Source: Sphingomonas nostoxanthinifaciens (GTDB lineage: Bacteria; Pseudomonadota; Alphaproteobacteria; Sphingomonadales; Sphingomonadaceae). Taken from it: DNA of 64,000 nucleotides. The stretch spans positions 2,352,001 to 2,416,000 of the forward strand of contig NZ_CP082839.1 of the NCBI RefSeq assembly GCF_019930585.1, given 5' to 3'. Below the pieces are notes generated by a model. That model had not been told where the DNA came from, made no database searches, and worked only from the letters and a program-made list of their open reading frames with translations. The position numbers were made by a program, and so were the translations under genes. Below are positions 34,870-43,540 of the stretch, in pieces. Position 1 is the first letter of the stretch; each line of letters opens with the position of its first letter.

Positions 34870-36623
34870 AGCTCGGGCTCACCCAGCGCCAGTGGCGCGC
34901 GCGACGCGGCGATCGCCTCGGGCGAGAAGATGCCCTTTTCGGCCTGGACGAGCAGCCGCTCCTTGTCGCGCGCGCGATAGCGACGCTCGATCTTCGCGAC
35001 CTGATCCTCGGCGACGCCCAGCGTCGCCAGCACCCTGCGGCCCATCACCACCGCGCTCTCGAACAATTCCCGGATCACCATCGCCGTATCGAGCCCGCGA
35101 TAGCTGATGAGCGTGCGCCGATCATAAGCGCGCACGAAAATCGCGGCCTGACGGAATGCCTTGAGCGCCGTCTCGAGCTCGTCGCGGTCGAGCTGGTCCT
35201 TGTCCATCGCGAAGATGATCGCGCGCGCCTCGTCGCCGCCGGCCTGCTGCAGCAATTCCAGCCGCGTGCCGTCGCCGTAGAAGACCTTGACGCCGAACCG
35301 CGCCGCGGTGTCGATCATCTCGGCATCGCTGTCGATCACCGTCACCGGAATGTCGGCGGCGAGCAGCATCTGCACGATCGTCTGCCCGAAGCGCCCATAG
35401 CCGACGACGATCGCCGCGGCGTGATCGGCATGATCCGGCCCCTCCAGATCCTCGCGCATCGGCGTGATCGCGGCGCGGTTGAAGCGACGCGCGACCATCA
35501 TCAGGAACGGCGTGGTCGCCATCGACAAGGTCACCACCGCGCCGAGCAGGCTTGCCGCCTGCGGCTGGACGAGTTGCGCCGCTGCCGCCTGGCCGAACAG
35601 CACGAAGCCGAACTCGCCGCCCTGGCTGAGCAGCAGGCCGAGCGCGAGCGCCGGTCGCCGCTCGACCCCGAACAGGAGCGCGATCAGGAAGATCAGGAAC
35701 GCCTTCACCGCCACCACCGCTACCGCGAGGCCGAGCACGAAAATCGGCCGCGCCTCGATCGCATGAAGGTCGAGCTTCATGCCGATCGCGATGAAGAACA
35801 GGCCGAGCAGCACGGTGCGGAACGGCTCGACGTCCACCTCCAGCTCGTGCCGGTAGGGCGAATCCGCCAACATCACGCCGGCGACGAACGCACCGAGCGC
35901 GGTCGACAGGTGCAGGCTCTCCATCACCGCCGCCGCCGCGACCACGGTGAACAGCCCGGCCGCGACGAACAATTCGCGCTCGCCCATGCCGCCGATCAGG
36001 CGGAACAAGGGGTTGAGCAGATAGCGGCCGGCGACCACCAGCCCGACGACGGCGCCGATCGTGTAGAGGCCGAGCAGCCAGCCGGGCGGTGCACCCGGAT
36101 CGGCCGGCGCGCGGCTCAGTGCGGCGACGATCGTGATGAGCGGCACGATCGACAGATCCTGGAACAGCAAGATCGAGAAAGCGCGCTCGCCGAACGGGGT
36201 GTTGAGCCGGCCGGCCGAACGCAGCATCGGCAGCACCTGCGCGGTCGAGGACAATGCCAGCGGCAGGCCCAGCGCCAGCGCCGCCGCCGGCGAGAATCCG
36301 ACCAGCCATACCACGCCGCCGAGCGCGAGACCGCAGATCACGACCTGGACGAGGCCGAAGCCGAAGATGTCGCGCCGCAGCCGCCACAGCCGGGTGAGGT
36401 TGAGTTCCAGCCCGACGATGAACAGCAGCAATGTGATACCGAGATCGGCGATGCCAAGCTTCGATTCGGCGCCGTCGACCAGCCCCAGCGCCTGCGGACC
36501 GATAAGCGCACCGGCGACGATATAGCCGAGCGTGGCGCCCAGCCCGAACTTGCGAAACAGCAGCACGCAGCCGAGCGCCGCGCCCAGCATCACCACGCCT
36601 GCGCTGAGCAGGGTGCCGGTCAT
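34866..36623 (-). CDS. Kef-type monovalent cation:proton antiporter (CPA2)
   Basis: A 585-residue protein. About 12 membrane helices carry the CPA2 motifs: GYIVAGALIGPQALG, ITLLLFIVGLELN, LPLALSSTAQVLPML and AFSILLFQDLSIVPL. After residue 390 a cytoplasmic RCK/TrkA-N domain binds a nucleotide (IVVGYGRFGQTIVQMLLAAD, VIDSDAEMID, GDGTRLELLQQAG). This is the KefB/KefC layout: potassium efflux gated by the RCK domain, in E. coli by glutathione conjugates. The family's exact substrate is not certain. DUF423 follows with a four-base overlap. Confidence 0.92.
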   Translation of the reverse strand: MTGTLLSAGVVMLGAALGCVLLFRKFGLGATLGYIVAGALIGPQALGLVDGAESKLGIADLGITLLLFIVGLELNLTRLWRLRRDIFGFGLVQVVICGLALGGVVWLVGFSPAAALALGLPLALSSTAQVLPMLRSAGRLNTPFGERAFSILLFQDLSIVPLITIVAALSRAPADPGAPPGWLLGLYTIGAVVGLVVAGRYLLNPLFRLIGGMGERELFVAAGLFTVVAAAAVMESLHLSTALGAFVAGVMLADSPYRHELEVDVEPFRTVLLGLFFIAIGMKLDLHAIEARPIFVLGLAVAVVAVKAFLIFLIALLFGVERRPALALGLLLSQGGEFGFVLFGQAAAAQLVQPQAASLLGAVVTLSMATTPFLMMVARRFNRAAITPMREDLEGPDHADHAAAIVVGYGRFGQTIVQMLLAADIPVTVIDSDAEMIDTAARFGVKVFYGDGTRLELLQQAGGDEARAIIFAMDKDQLDRDELETALKAFRQAAIFVRAYDRRTLISYRGLDTAMVIRELFESAVVMGRRVLATLGVAEDQVAKIERRYRARDKERLLVQAEKGIFSPEAIAASRAPLALGEPEL

Positions 36624-36716
36624 GCGCCTTGCTCCGCCGGGCGGGCGAAGCGGCGTTCGTCGTGATCGTCGCGCATGCGTGCGGCTGTACCGAGCCGACG
36701 GCGGAAGGTCGAGCCG

Positions 36717-37169
36717 CTAGACCGCGCTGCTTTGCTGGCCCGCAACGGCCTCCGCTCGCGCCGCCGCTTCCGTCACCGCCTCGAATGCAAGCCGGATCGA
36801 GGCATGGCGCGCGCTGTGGGCGCGCGCGGGCGCGAAGATTTCGAGCCCCGGCCAATCGCCGGGATCGTCGCGCGTGCCGGCGAGGAAGGCGGCGAGCGCA
36901 TCGCGCGCGGCTTCCAGCTCGGCGCGGTCGCGGCCGATGGCATGCGCGCCCATCAACGCGGCCGAGGCCTGGCCGAGCGCGCAGGCGCGCACCTCCTGCC
37001 CCAGCGCCGTCACGCGACCGGCATCGTCCATCGCGACGTCGACGGTGATGCGGCTGCCGCACACCGGCGACCGGCGCTCGGACGAGCCCTGGGCTTCATC
37101 GAGGCGCTGGTGATGGGGGATGCTCGTCGCGAGCCGCAGGATAGTCGGATTGTAGAGCGCCGCCGTCAT
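36717..37169 (-). CDS. Iron-sulfur cluster assembly scaffold-like protein (NifU/SufU-type)
   Basis: A 150-residue protein with the IscU/SufU fold: LYNPTILRLATSIPHHQRL, ERRSPVCGSRITVDV and EVRACALGQASAALMGAHAI. The first two cluster cysteines are present (VCGS, RACAL). The third, normally a Cys in the RxxCa position, is replaced in SARHASIRL by His or Ala. From knowledge of the family, loss of this ligand argues against a normal scaffold role. It may bind zinc or be a specialised homologue. No isc or suf genes are near. Confidence 0.75.
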   Translation of the reverse strand: MTAALYNPTILRLATSIPHHQRLDEAQGSSERRSPVCGSRITVDVAMDDAGRVTALGQEVRACALGQASAALMGAHAIGRDRAELEAARDALAAFLAGTRDDPGDWPGLEIFAPARAHSARHASIRLAFEAVTEAAARAEAVAGQQSSAV

Positions 37170-37200
37170 GCGCCTTATCTAGGAAGCCGTGGCGCCCGCG

Positions 37201-37746
37201 TCAGCCCGCCGGGGCGCTTTCGTTGCCGAAGCCGGACTGCGGCACCGGATCGCCGCGGCGACGGTGGACGAAATCGACCACCGCGCGCCCGCTCGCATTC
37301 AGTAACGGATAGGTGCGCGCGGTGCGCAGCCATTGCGGCCGCGCCGAGGTGCCGCCGAATACGGTATCGTAGGCGAGATTGATGCCGAGGAAGAGCACGG
37401 TCGCCACCAGCAGCCCCTTGAGACCACCGAAGCCCAGCCCGAGCAGTCGATCCACCGGCCCCAGCACCGACTGACGCGTGCGTCGCCCGAGCGATGCAGC
37501 GATCATCTTGCCGAGAAAGAAGGTGACGCCGAACACCAGCAGGAAGGCGAGCACCGCCGCGCCGCCCTCGCTGTGGGTGAAGCCGGTCAGCGCATGCGTG
37601 GCCGGCGTGTGAAGCAGCTTCAGCGCGAACATCGCCGCGCCCCATGCGAACAGCGATAATATCTCGGTCACGAAGCCGCGCACCAGGCCGAGCACGGCAC
37701 CCCCGCCGATCAGGAGCAGAACGAAGATATCGAGCGCGGTCAGCAT
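37201..37746 (-). CDS. cvpA: CvpA family membrane protein
   Basis: A 181-residue inner-membrane protein with four helices (ALDIFVLLLIGGGAVLGLVR G, VTEILSLFAWGAAMFAL, AAVLAFLLVFGVTFFLGKMI, LGFGGLKGLLVATVLFLGIN) and a polar C-terminal tail. The opening LDIFVLLL..GLVRGFVTE is the CvpA hallmark. CvpA is linked to colicin V export and to envelope or bile stress in enterobacteria. Its order with radA and pyrF is local here. Confidence 0.85.
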   Translation of the reverse strand: MLTALDIFVLLLIGGGAVLGLVRGFVTEILSLFAWGAAMFALKLLHTPATHALTGFTHSEGGAAVLAFLLVFGVTFFLGKMIAASLGRRTRQSVLGPVDRLLGLGFGGLKGLLVATVLFLGINLAYDTVFGGTSARPQWLRTARTYPLLNASGRAVVDFVHRRRGDPVPQSGFGNESAPAG

Positions 37747-37848
37747 GGCATGCGTCTAGCTTGCAGCCGGCTTATGGTCGAGCGCGGCAGACGCGGCTTT
37801 GTCATAGCGGCGAAGTAACGTCGCCGCATCAGGAGAGGAGCAAGGATC

Positions 37849-38253
37849 ATGCCTCGCACGCCATTGTGTTTTGCCATTCTGGCGACCATCGCCGTCGCCG
37901 CGCCCGTCGCCGCGCAAAACAACGTCTGCCCGACCGGTGACCCCGCGCTGCTGCGCATCAGCAAGATCAAGCCGGGCGGCTCGATGGCCGGCCTCGCAAA
38001 AGCGGTGGCCGATCACAGCAAATGGTATGCCGATCACGGCTTCACCGCCGATCGCCAGGTGATCGCGCCGGTGCTGGTCCCCGGTCCGCAGGGGCCGCAT
38101 GTCGCGTCGGATCAGGTGATGACGCTGCACCTTCACGCCCACAACGTGCCGCAGAACCAGCATGACGCTGGCTGGGACGCGTTCGTCGCCGAATATCGGG
38201 CCAATTCCGAAGTGGTGAGCGAGATGATGGTCTGCCTGCCGCCGATCAATTGA
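37849..38253 (+). CDS. Exported protein of unknown function
   Basis: A 134-residue protein with a signal peptide (CFAILATIAVAAPVAAQ) and a mature domain with two cysteines (NNVCPTGDPAL, MMVCLPPIN) that could form a disulfide. Other motifs are ISKIKPGGSMAGLAKAVADH and VASDQVMTLHLHAHNVP. I do not recognise the family. AGGAG lies ten bases before the ATG. It is convergent with radA (31-base gap). Confidence 0.7.
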   Translation: MPRTPLCFAILATIAVAAPVAAQNNVCPTGDPALLRISKIKPGGSMAGLAKAVADHSKWYADHGFTADRQVIAPVLVPGPQGPHVASDQVMTLHLHAHNVPQNQHDAGWDAFVAEYRANSEVVSEMMVCLPPIN

Positions 38254-38284
38254 TCGTAGACGCCGCGCCGGGCCACCGTGGCAA

Positions 38285-39655
38285 TCAGCGGCCCAGCAGG
38301 TGATCGACCAGCGCGCCTACGGTCGTGAAGCCGTTGAGCGTGAGTGCGCCGCCATCCTCGCGCATCGCAGCGGGCAGCAGCGCGCGGCCGAAGCCGAGCT
38401 TGGCCGCTTCCTTCAGCCGCAACGCGCCATGCGCCACGCCGCGCACTTCGCCCGACAGCGCGACCTCGCCGAATGCGACCGCGTCGGCCGACAGCGGCCG
38501 CTCCGCCAGCGCCGAGACCAAAGCTGCTGCCACGGCCAGATCGGCACCCGGATCGGCGATGCGATAGCCGCCCGAGACGTTGAGATACACCTCGCAGGTC
38601 GAGAAGCTGAGCCCGCAGCGTGCCTCCAGCACCGCGAGGATCATCGCCAGTCGCCCGCTGTCCCAGCCGACCACCGCGCGGCGCGGCGTCGCCCCGCTCG
38701 CCAGCCGCACCACCAGCGCCTGGATTTCGACCAGCACCGGCCGCGTTCCCTCCATCGCCGGAAAGACGATCGCCCCGCTGATCGCCTCGCCGCGCTGGGT
38801 GAGGAACAAGGCCGAGGGGTTGGCGACCTCCTCCAGGCCCTGCGTCGCCATCGCGAACACGCCGATCTCGTCGGTGCCGCCGAAGCGGTTCTTCACGGCG
38901 CGCAGGATGCGATATTGATGGCTGCGTTCGCCCTCGAACGCCATCACGGTATCGACCATATGCTCCAGCACACGCGGGCCGGCGATTGTGCCGTCCTTGG
39001 TGACGTGGCCGACCAGTACCAAAGCGGTGCCGCGTTCCTTGGCGTAGCGGATCAGTTCCTGTGCCGAAGCGCGCACCTGGCTGACCGTGCCCGGCGCGCC
39101 ATCGATCAGGTCGGAATGCATCGTCTGGATCGAATCGATGATGAGCAAGGCCGGCGGCGCACCCGTGTCCAGCGTGGTGAGGATGTCGCGCACCGAGGTG
39201 GCGGTGGCAAGCTGGACCGGCGCGTGGCCGAGCCCCATGCGGCGCGCGCGCAGCCGCACCTGATCCGCCGCCTCCTCGCCCGAAATGTAAGCGACGCGGG
39301 TGCCCGCGCTCGCCAGTCGCGCGGCAGCCTGCAGCAGCAGGGTCGACTTGCCGATGCCCGGATCGCCGCCGATCAAGGTCGCCGAACCCGCGACCAGCCC
39401 GCCGCCCAGCGCGCGATCGAGCTCGGCGATGCCGGTCGCGAGGCGCGGCGGCAGCGCGACGTCCGCATCGAGCCCCGACAGCGTGATCGCGCGGCCGCCC
39501 GCGCGCAGATCGTGCTTCGCGGCGAACGGGGTCACCACGCCGCCGGCCTCCTCGACCAAGGTGTTCCACTCGCCGCAATCGACGCATTGCCCCTGCCATT
39601 TGCTCGCGACGCTCCCGCAAAGCTGACAGGCATATCGGCGCTGGACGCGTGCCAA
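38285..39655 (-). CDS. radA: DNA repair protein RadA
   Basis: A 456-residue RecA-like ATPase that drives branch migration in recombination. The N-terminal zinc finger reads CQLCG then CVDCGEWN (C4). The Walker A motif is GGDPGIGKSTLLLQ, and the RadA-specific motif is VKNRFGGTDEIG. A C-terminal Lon-protease-like domain (VYLNVSGGYRIADPGADLAV A) follows. I chose the TTG at 39655 because GGAGG lies six bases upstream and the protein then begins MARVQRRYACQLCG. The longer ATG frame from 39709 is not conserved. Confidence 0.94.
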   Translation of the reverse strand: MARVQRRYACQLCGSVASKWQGQCVDCGEWNTLVEEAGGVVTPFAAKHDLRAGGRAITLSGLDADVALPPRLATGIAELDRALGGGLVAGSATLIGGDPGIGKSTLLLQAAARLASAGTRVAYISGEEAADQVRLRARRMGLGHAPVQLATATSVRDILTTLDTGAPPALLIIDSIQTMHSDLIDGAPGTVSQVRASAQELIRYAKERGTALVLVGHVTKDGTIAGPRVLEHMVDTVMAFEGERSHQYRILRAVKNRFGGTDEIGVFAMATQGLEEVANPSALFLTQRGEAISGAIVFPAMEGTRPVLVEIQALVVRLASGATPRRAVVGWDSGRLAMILAVLEARCGLSFSTCEVYLNVSGGYRIADPGADLAVAAALVSALAERPLSADAVAFGEVALSGEVRGVAHGALRLKEAAKLGFGRALLPAAMREDGGALTLNGFTTVGALVDHLLGR

Positions 39656-39770
39656 GCTGATCCTCCGGCGTTGAACGAAGCAGGAACATAGCCCCGTTGG
39701 AGCGACCATACAACCGCCTGCGTAACGGGAGTGCTGGCGCGCGCGCGCGATCCCGCCTAATCAGGCGCGC

Positions 39771-40085
39771 ATGGGCTTCCTGCGTACCCTTTTCTGGATC
39801 GCGGTCACCGTGGTGGTGGTGGTGTTCTCGTTCCACAATTGGGTGCCGGTGACGGTCAGTCTGTTCGGTGATCTGAAGGCGGACGTGAAGCTGCCGGTGC
39901 TGCTGCTGATCGCCTTCCTCGCCGGGTTCCTGCCGTTGCTGATCTGGCACAAGGCGATGCGCTGGCGCGACCAGCGGCGCAGCCCGGCTGCCGTTCCGCT
40001 TTCGATCGAGCCGGTACCGCCGGCCATCTACAATCCGGTGGATACGACCGCCGAACCCGGCATCACGCCGGCGCGGGCCGACTGA
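39771..40085 (+). CDS. LapA/DUF1049 family membrane protein
   Basis: A 104-residue protein with two membrane helices: LFWIAVTVVVVVFSFHNW and LPVLLLIAFLAGFLPLLIW. The pattern N-x-V-x-V-x-L-F-G-D between them is typical of the lipopolysaccharide assembly protein A/DUF1049 family. The C-terminal 35 residues are Pro-rich and cytosolic. Its stop overlaps pyrF by one base. Confidence 0.85.
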   Translation: MGFLRTLFWIAVTVVVVVFSFHNWVPVTVSLFGDLKADVKLPVLLLIAFLAGFLPLLIWHKAMRWRDQRRSPAAVPLSIEPVPPAIYNPVDTTAEPGITPARAD

Positions 40086-40759
40086 TGACGAGCCGGGTCT
40101 ATGTGGCGATCGACACGCCCGATCTTGCGCGCGCGGTGGCGCTCGCCGGGCGCGTGCGCGATCATGTCGGCGGGCTCAAGCTCGGGCTCGAATTCTTCTG
40201 TGCGCATGGACATCACGGCGTGCGCGAGATGGCGGCGCTTGGCCTGCCGATCTTTCTCGATCTTAAGCTGCACGACATCCCGAACACCGTCGCGAGCGCG
40301 GTGCAGACGCTGCACCATCTCGCCCCGTCGATCCTGACCGTCCACGCCTCGGGCGGCCGCGCCATGCTCGAGGATGCGAAAGCGGCCGCGCCGCCGAGCA
40401 CCCGCGTGGTGGGCGTAACGGTGCTGACCAGTCTCGACGGCAGCGATCTCGCCGCCACTGGCATCACCGGCGATACGCACGCGCAGGTCGAGCGGCTGAC
40501 CGATCTGTGCGCCGAGGCGGGGCTCGACGGCATCGTCTGTTCGGGGTTCGAGGTGGCGGCGGCGCGGCGGCGCTGGCGCGACGGCTTCTTCGTGGTGCCG
40601 GGCGTGCGCCCCGTCGATGCGGGCACGGCCGACCAGAAACGCGTGATGACGCCGCGCCAGGCGCTCGACAATGGCGCCTCGATCCTCGTGATCGGCCGCC
40701 CCATCACCAAGGCGGCCGATCCCGATGCCGCCGCACGCGCGATCGCGGCGACGCTTTAA
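40085..40759 (+). CDS. pyrF: Orotidine 5'-phosphate decarboxylase
   Basis: A 224-residue enzyme for the last step of UMP synthesis. The Asp-Lys-Asp-type catalytic cluster is visible in FLDLKLHDIPNTV. The start VYVAIDTPDLARAVALAGR matches the family, as do VKP-type GLKLGLEFF, VVGVTVLTSLDGSDL and the phosphate-binding end PGVRPVDAGTADQKRV then LVIGRPITKA. It overlaps lapA by one base (TGATG), so it is translated from the same mRNA. Confidence 0.95.
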   Translation: MTSRVYVAIDTPDLARAVALAGRVRDHVGGLKLGLEFFCAHGHHGVREMAALGLPIFLDLKLHDIPNTVASAVQTLHHLAPSILTVHASGGRAMLEDAKAAAPPSTRVVGVTVLTSLDGSDLAATGITGDTHAQVERLTDLCAEAGLDGIVCSGFEVAAARRRWRDGFFVVPGVRPVDAGTADQKRVMTPRQALDNGASILVIGRPITKAADPDAAARAIAATL

Positions 40760-40769
40760 GGCAGGCGCC

Positions 40770-41645
40770 TCAGGCGGCGCTGCCGGCGATTCCGTCCAGC
40801 TCGCGCATCACCTCGGGCGACAAGTCGATCTCCGCCGCCGCGAGATTTTCGTGCAGGTGCGCGCGCGACGAAGTGCCGGGGATCAGCAGGATGTTCGGCG
40901 CGCGCCGCAACAGCCACGCGAGCGCGACCTGCATCGGCGTCGCACCCAGCCGCTCGGCCACTGCCGACAAAGTGCCCGACTGGAGCGGGGTGAAGCCGCC
41001 GAGTGGAAAAAACGGCACATAGGCGATGCCGTCGCGCGCCAATTCGTCGATCAGCGCATCATCCTCGCGATGGGCCAAATTATACTGGTTCTGCACGCAC
41101 ACGATCTCGGCGATGCGCCGCCCTTCGGCGATCTGGGTCGGCGTGACGTTGCTGAGCCCGATATGGCGGACGAGGCCCTGCTGCTGGAGTTCCGCCAGCA
41201 CGGTCAGCGGTGCCTCGAGCGATCCCTCCGCCGGCCCGTGAATACCGAACATCAGCCGCAGGTTGACCACCGCCAGCTGGTCGAGCCCGAGATTGCGGAG
41301 ATTGTCGTGCACCGCGCCGATCAGGTCGTCGCGCGAGAAGGCCGGGTTCCACGATTTGTCCGGGCCGCGATTCGCGCCGATCTTGGTGACGATCGTCAGA
41401 TCGTCGCCATAGGGCGCCAGCGCCTCGCGGATGATCTCGTTGACGACGTGCGGGCCATAGAAATCGCTGGTGTCGATGTGATCGACGCCGCTTTCCACCG
41501 CGGCGCGAAGCACCGCCAGCGCCTCGCTGCGATCCTTCGGCGGACCGAATACGCCGGGGCCAGCAAGCTGCATCGCGCCATAGCCGAGTCGTTTCACCGC
41601 GCGGTCGCCGAGGTTGAACGTGCCGGCCTGATCGAGATTGGACAT
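40770..41645 (-). CDS. Aldo/keto reductase
   Basis: A 291-residue NADPH-dependent oxidoreductase. Family motifs are LGYGAMQLAGPGVFGPP at the N-terminus, the catalytic Asp/Tyr in HIDTSDFYGPHVVN, Lys in IVTKIGANRGP, and IGLSNVTPTQIAE, with the NADP site near PGTSSRAHLHENL. The ATG at 41645 has CAGGAG nine bases upstream. It is divergent from a LysR regulator, which probably controls it. The substrate is unknown. Confidence 0.92.
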   Translation of the reverse strand: MSNLDQAGTFNLGDRAVKRLGYGAMQLAGPGVFGPPKDRSEALAVLRAAVESGVDHIDTSDFYGPHVVNEIIREALAPYGDDLTIVTKIGANRGPDKSWNPAFSRDDLIGAVHDNLRNLGLDQLAVVNLRLMFGIHGPAEGSLEAPLTVLAELQQQGLVRHIGLSNVTPTQIAEGRRIAEIVCVQNQYNLAHREDDALIDELARDGIAYVPFFPLGGFTPLQSGTLSAVAERLGATPMQVALAWLLRRAPNILLIPGTSSRAHLHENLAAAEIDLSPEVMRELDGIAGSAA

Positions 41646-41720
41646 CGGAAACTCCTGTTGAGTGCCGGCCGCAAATGGGTGTTGAGCGCCTGTTGGATAA
41701 CGGGGCATGATCTGCACGGG

Positions 41721-41740
41721 TTGTACGGAATATTGCACAA
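41721..41740. promoter_or_regulatory. Candidate LysR-type operator overlapping the regulator start
   Basis: TTGTACGGAATATTGCACAA is an imperfect dyad (TTGT...ACAA ends, ATAT centre) in the aldo/keto reductase-LysR intergenic gap. Its last base is the A of the regulator start codon. LysR proteins usually bind such sites upstream of the divergent target and repress themselves. Confidence 0.45.
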
Positions 41741-42672
41741 TGGCCGAATTGAGCGATCTCGATGCCTTCGTCGCCGTGGCCCGTGCGCGAGGCTTCCGCG
41801 ACGCCGCGCGGACCGGCGACGCGAGCGCATCGGCATTGAGCGATGCCGTGCGCCGGCTCGAGACGCGGCTGGGCGTCCGCCTGCTCCACCGCACCACCCG
41901 CAGCGTGACGCCGACCGAGGCAGGCGCGCGTCTGCTCGAACGGCTCGGGCCCGCGCTCGCCGAAGTGGACGCGGCGCTGGAGGTCGTGAACGGCTTTCGC
42001 GATCGGCCGGCAGGCACGCTCCGCCTCAACGTGCCTGTCAGCGCCGCGCGGCTCGTGCTGCCCGCGATCGTGCCCCCCTTCCTCGCCACCTATCCCGACA
42101 TCAAGCTGGAGGTGATCGTCGACGACAGCTTCGTCGACATGATCGAGGCGGGGTGCGACGCTGGCATTCGCTATGACGAACGGCTGGAGCAGGACATGAT
42201 CGCGGTGCCGATCGGCCCGCGCGTCCAATGTTTCGCCACCGCTGCAGCCCCCGGCTACCTCGCCGCGCGCGGCACGCCGCAGCATCCGCGCGATCTGCTC
42301 GACCACGCCTGCATCCTCGGTCGCTTCACCAGCGGCGCGCTGACGAGCCCGTGGGAATATGAGCGCGCGGGCGAGATCGTGCGGGTCGAGCCGAGTGGGC
42401 AGTTGATCGTGCGGATCGGCGGCGCGGCCGATCTGGTGGTCGATGCCGCCATCGCCGGGACCGGCATCGTTCACCTGTTCGAGGATTGGCTGCGGCCGCA
42501 TCTCGAAAGCGGGGCGCTGATGCCGGTCTTGAAGGAGTGGTGGCAGCCCTTTTCGGGCCCGTTCCTCTATTATCCCGGGCGCCGTCTGGTGCCGCCGCCG
42601 CTCCGTGCCTTCCTCGACTTCATCAGACAGCCGAACGCAGGCGTGCGCCAAGACCATCCGTCGGAGATATAG
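41740..42672 (+). CDS. LysR family transcriptional regulator
   Basis: A 310-residue regulator. The N-terminal helix-turn-helix (DLDAFVAVARARGFRDAART, ASALSDAVRRLETRLGVRLL, HRTTRSVTPTEAG) is complete. The effector-binding domain starts near residue 88 (GTLRLNVPVSAARLVLPAIV) and includes CDAGIRYDERLEQDMIAVPI. The ATG at 41740 gives MAELSDLDAF; an in-frame upstream ATG at 41707 is less likely because it would read through the operator. It is divergent from the aldo/keto reductase, the expected target. Confidence 0.92.
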   Translation: MAELSDLDAFVAVARARGFRDAARTGDASASALSDAVRRLETRLGVRLLHRTTRSVTPTEAGARLLERLGPALAEVDAALEVVNGFRDRPAGTLRLNVPVSAARLVLPAIVPPFLATYPDIKLEVIVDDSFVDMIEAGCDAGIRYDERLEQDMIAVPIGPRVQCFATAAAPGYLAARGTPQHPRDLLDHACILGRFTSGALTSPWEYERAGEIVRVEPSGQLIVRIGGAADLVVDAAIAGTGIVHLFEDWLRPHLESGALMPVLKEWWQPFSGPFLYYPGRRLVPPPLRAFLDFIRQPNAGVRQDHPSEI

Positions 42673-42775
42673 GCATATTCTTGACTCGCAGCGGGCGAGT
42701 ATTTCAACTAATGTTACCTCGTTGCTGCAGGAGGCGGAACACGGGGGTGCCCGCCTGCCAGCGATGGGGGGATGC

Positions 42776-43492
42776 ATGGCCGGATCGATCGCGGTGCGCG
42801 CGGGCTATATGGCGCTGGCAATGGGGGCGAGGCTGCCGCGCAGCCGACGCCTGCAGGACGTCCATCAGCAATCCCGCACGATCGACGAGATCAAGCGCCA
42901 CGGGATCGACGTCGTGCTGGATGTCGGCGCCAATCGCGGCTTCTACGCTCGCCATCTGCGCATGCTCGGCTATCGCGGCACGATCCTGTCGTTCGAGCCC
43001 GACGCAGCCACCTTCGCCCATCTGGAGGCGCAGACAACGGGCGATCCCGGCTGGCGCGGCTTCAACTGCGCTTTGGGCGAAGCGGCCGGCACGATCGTCT
43101 TCAACGTGATCCGCACCGGGCCGGAGACAGTGCTGAGCTCGGCCCTCACCTTCCTCCACGGTGCGCCATCGGCGGTGACCGAGGTGCCGGTGCGGACGGT
43201 GGCGGAGGTGCTGGATGCCGAGGGGATCGGCAGCGACGCGCGCATCTTCCTGAAGATGGACACGCAAGGCTATGATCTGCGCGTGTTCGCCGGGGCGAGC
43301 AATCATCCGGGGATCCGCCTGCTCCAGTCGGAGCTGTCGGTCGAGCCGCTCTATGTCGGTATGCCGCATTATACCGATGCGCTCGCCTGCTATGAGGATG
43401 CGGGGTTCGAGCTGCTCGACCTGTTCGTCGTCAGCCGCACCGAGCGCGGCAGCATCCTCGAATATGATGCGCTGATGACGCGCCGCGCCTGA
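42776..43492 (+). CDS. FkbM family SAM-dependent methyltransferase
   Basis: A 238-residue methyltransferase. The SAM motif is VVLDVGANRGFYARHLR. It continues with ILSFEPDAATFAHLE, ALGEAAGTIVFN and a core ending IFLKMDTQGYDLRVFAGAS, the FkbM sequence KxDTQGxD. Such enzymes methylate sugars or polyketides and are common in surface glycan loci. The target is unknown. The ATG at 42776 follows a GGGGGGA stretch; in-frame starts at 42605 and 42764 are possible. It lies downstream of the LysR gene but seems unrelated. Confidence 0.85.
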   Translation: MAGSIAVRAGYMALAMGARLPRSRRLQDVHQQSRTIDEIKRHGIDVVLDVGANRGFYARHLRMLGYRGTILSFEPDAATFAHLEAQTTGDPGWRGFNCALGEAAGTIVFNVIRTGPETVLSSALTFLHGAPSAVTEVPVRTVAEVLDAEGIGSDARIFLKMDTQGYDLRVFAGASNHPGIRLLQSELSVEPLYVGMPHYTDALACYEDAGFELLDLFVVSRTERGSILEYDALMTRRA

Positions 43493-43540
43493 CCGACGGG
43501 CTCGATTGCGCGGCGGGAGGGCGTCGGGCATAGGCCGGCG

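Noticed and set aside
38300..39691. 463-residue plus-strand frame opposite radA
   Set aside because: Shadow frame; radA motifs on the minus strand are complete.
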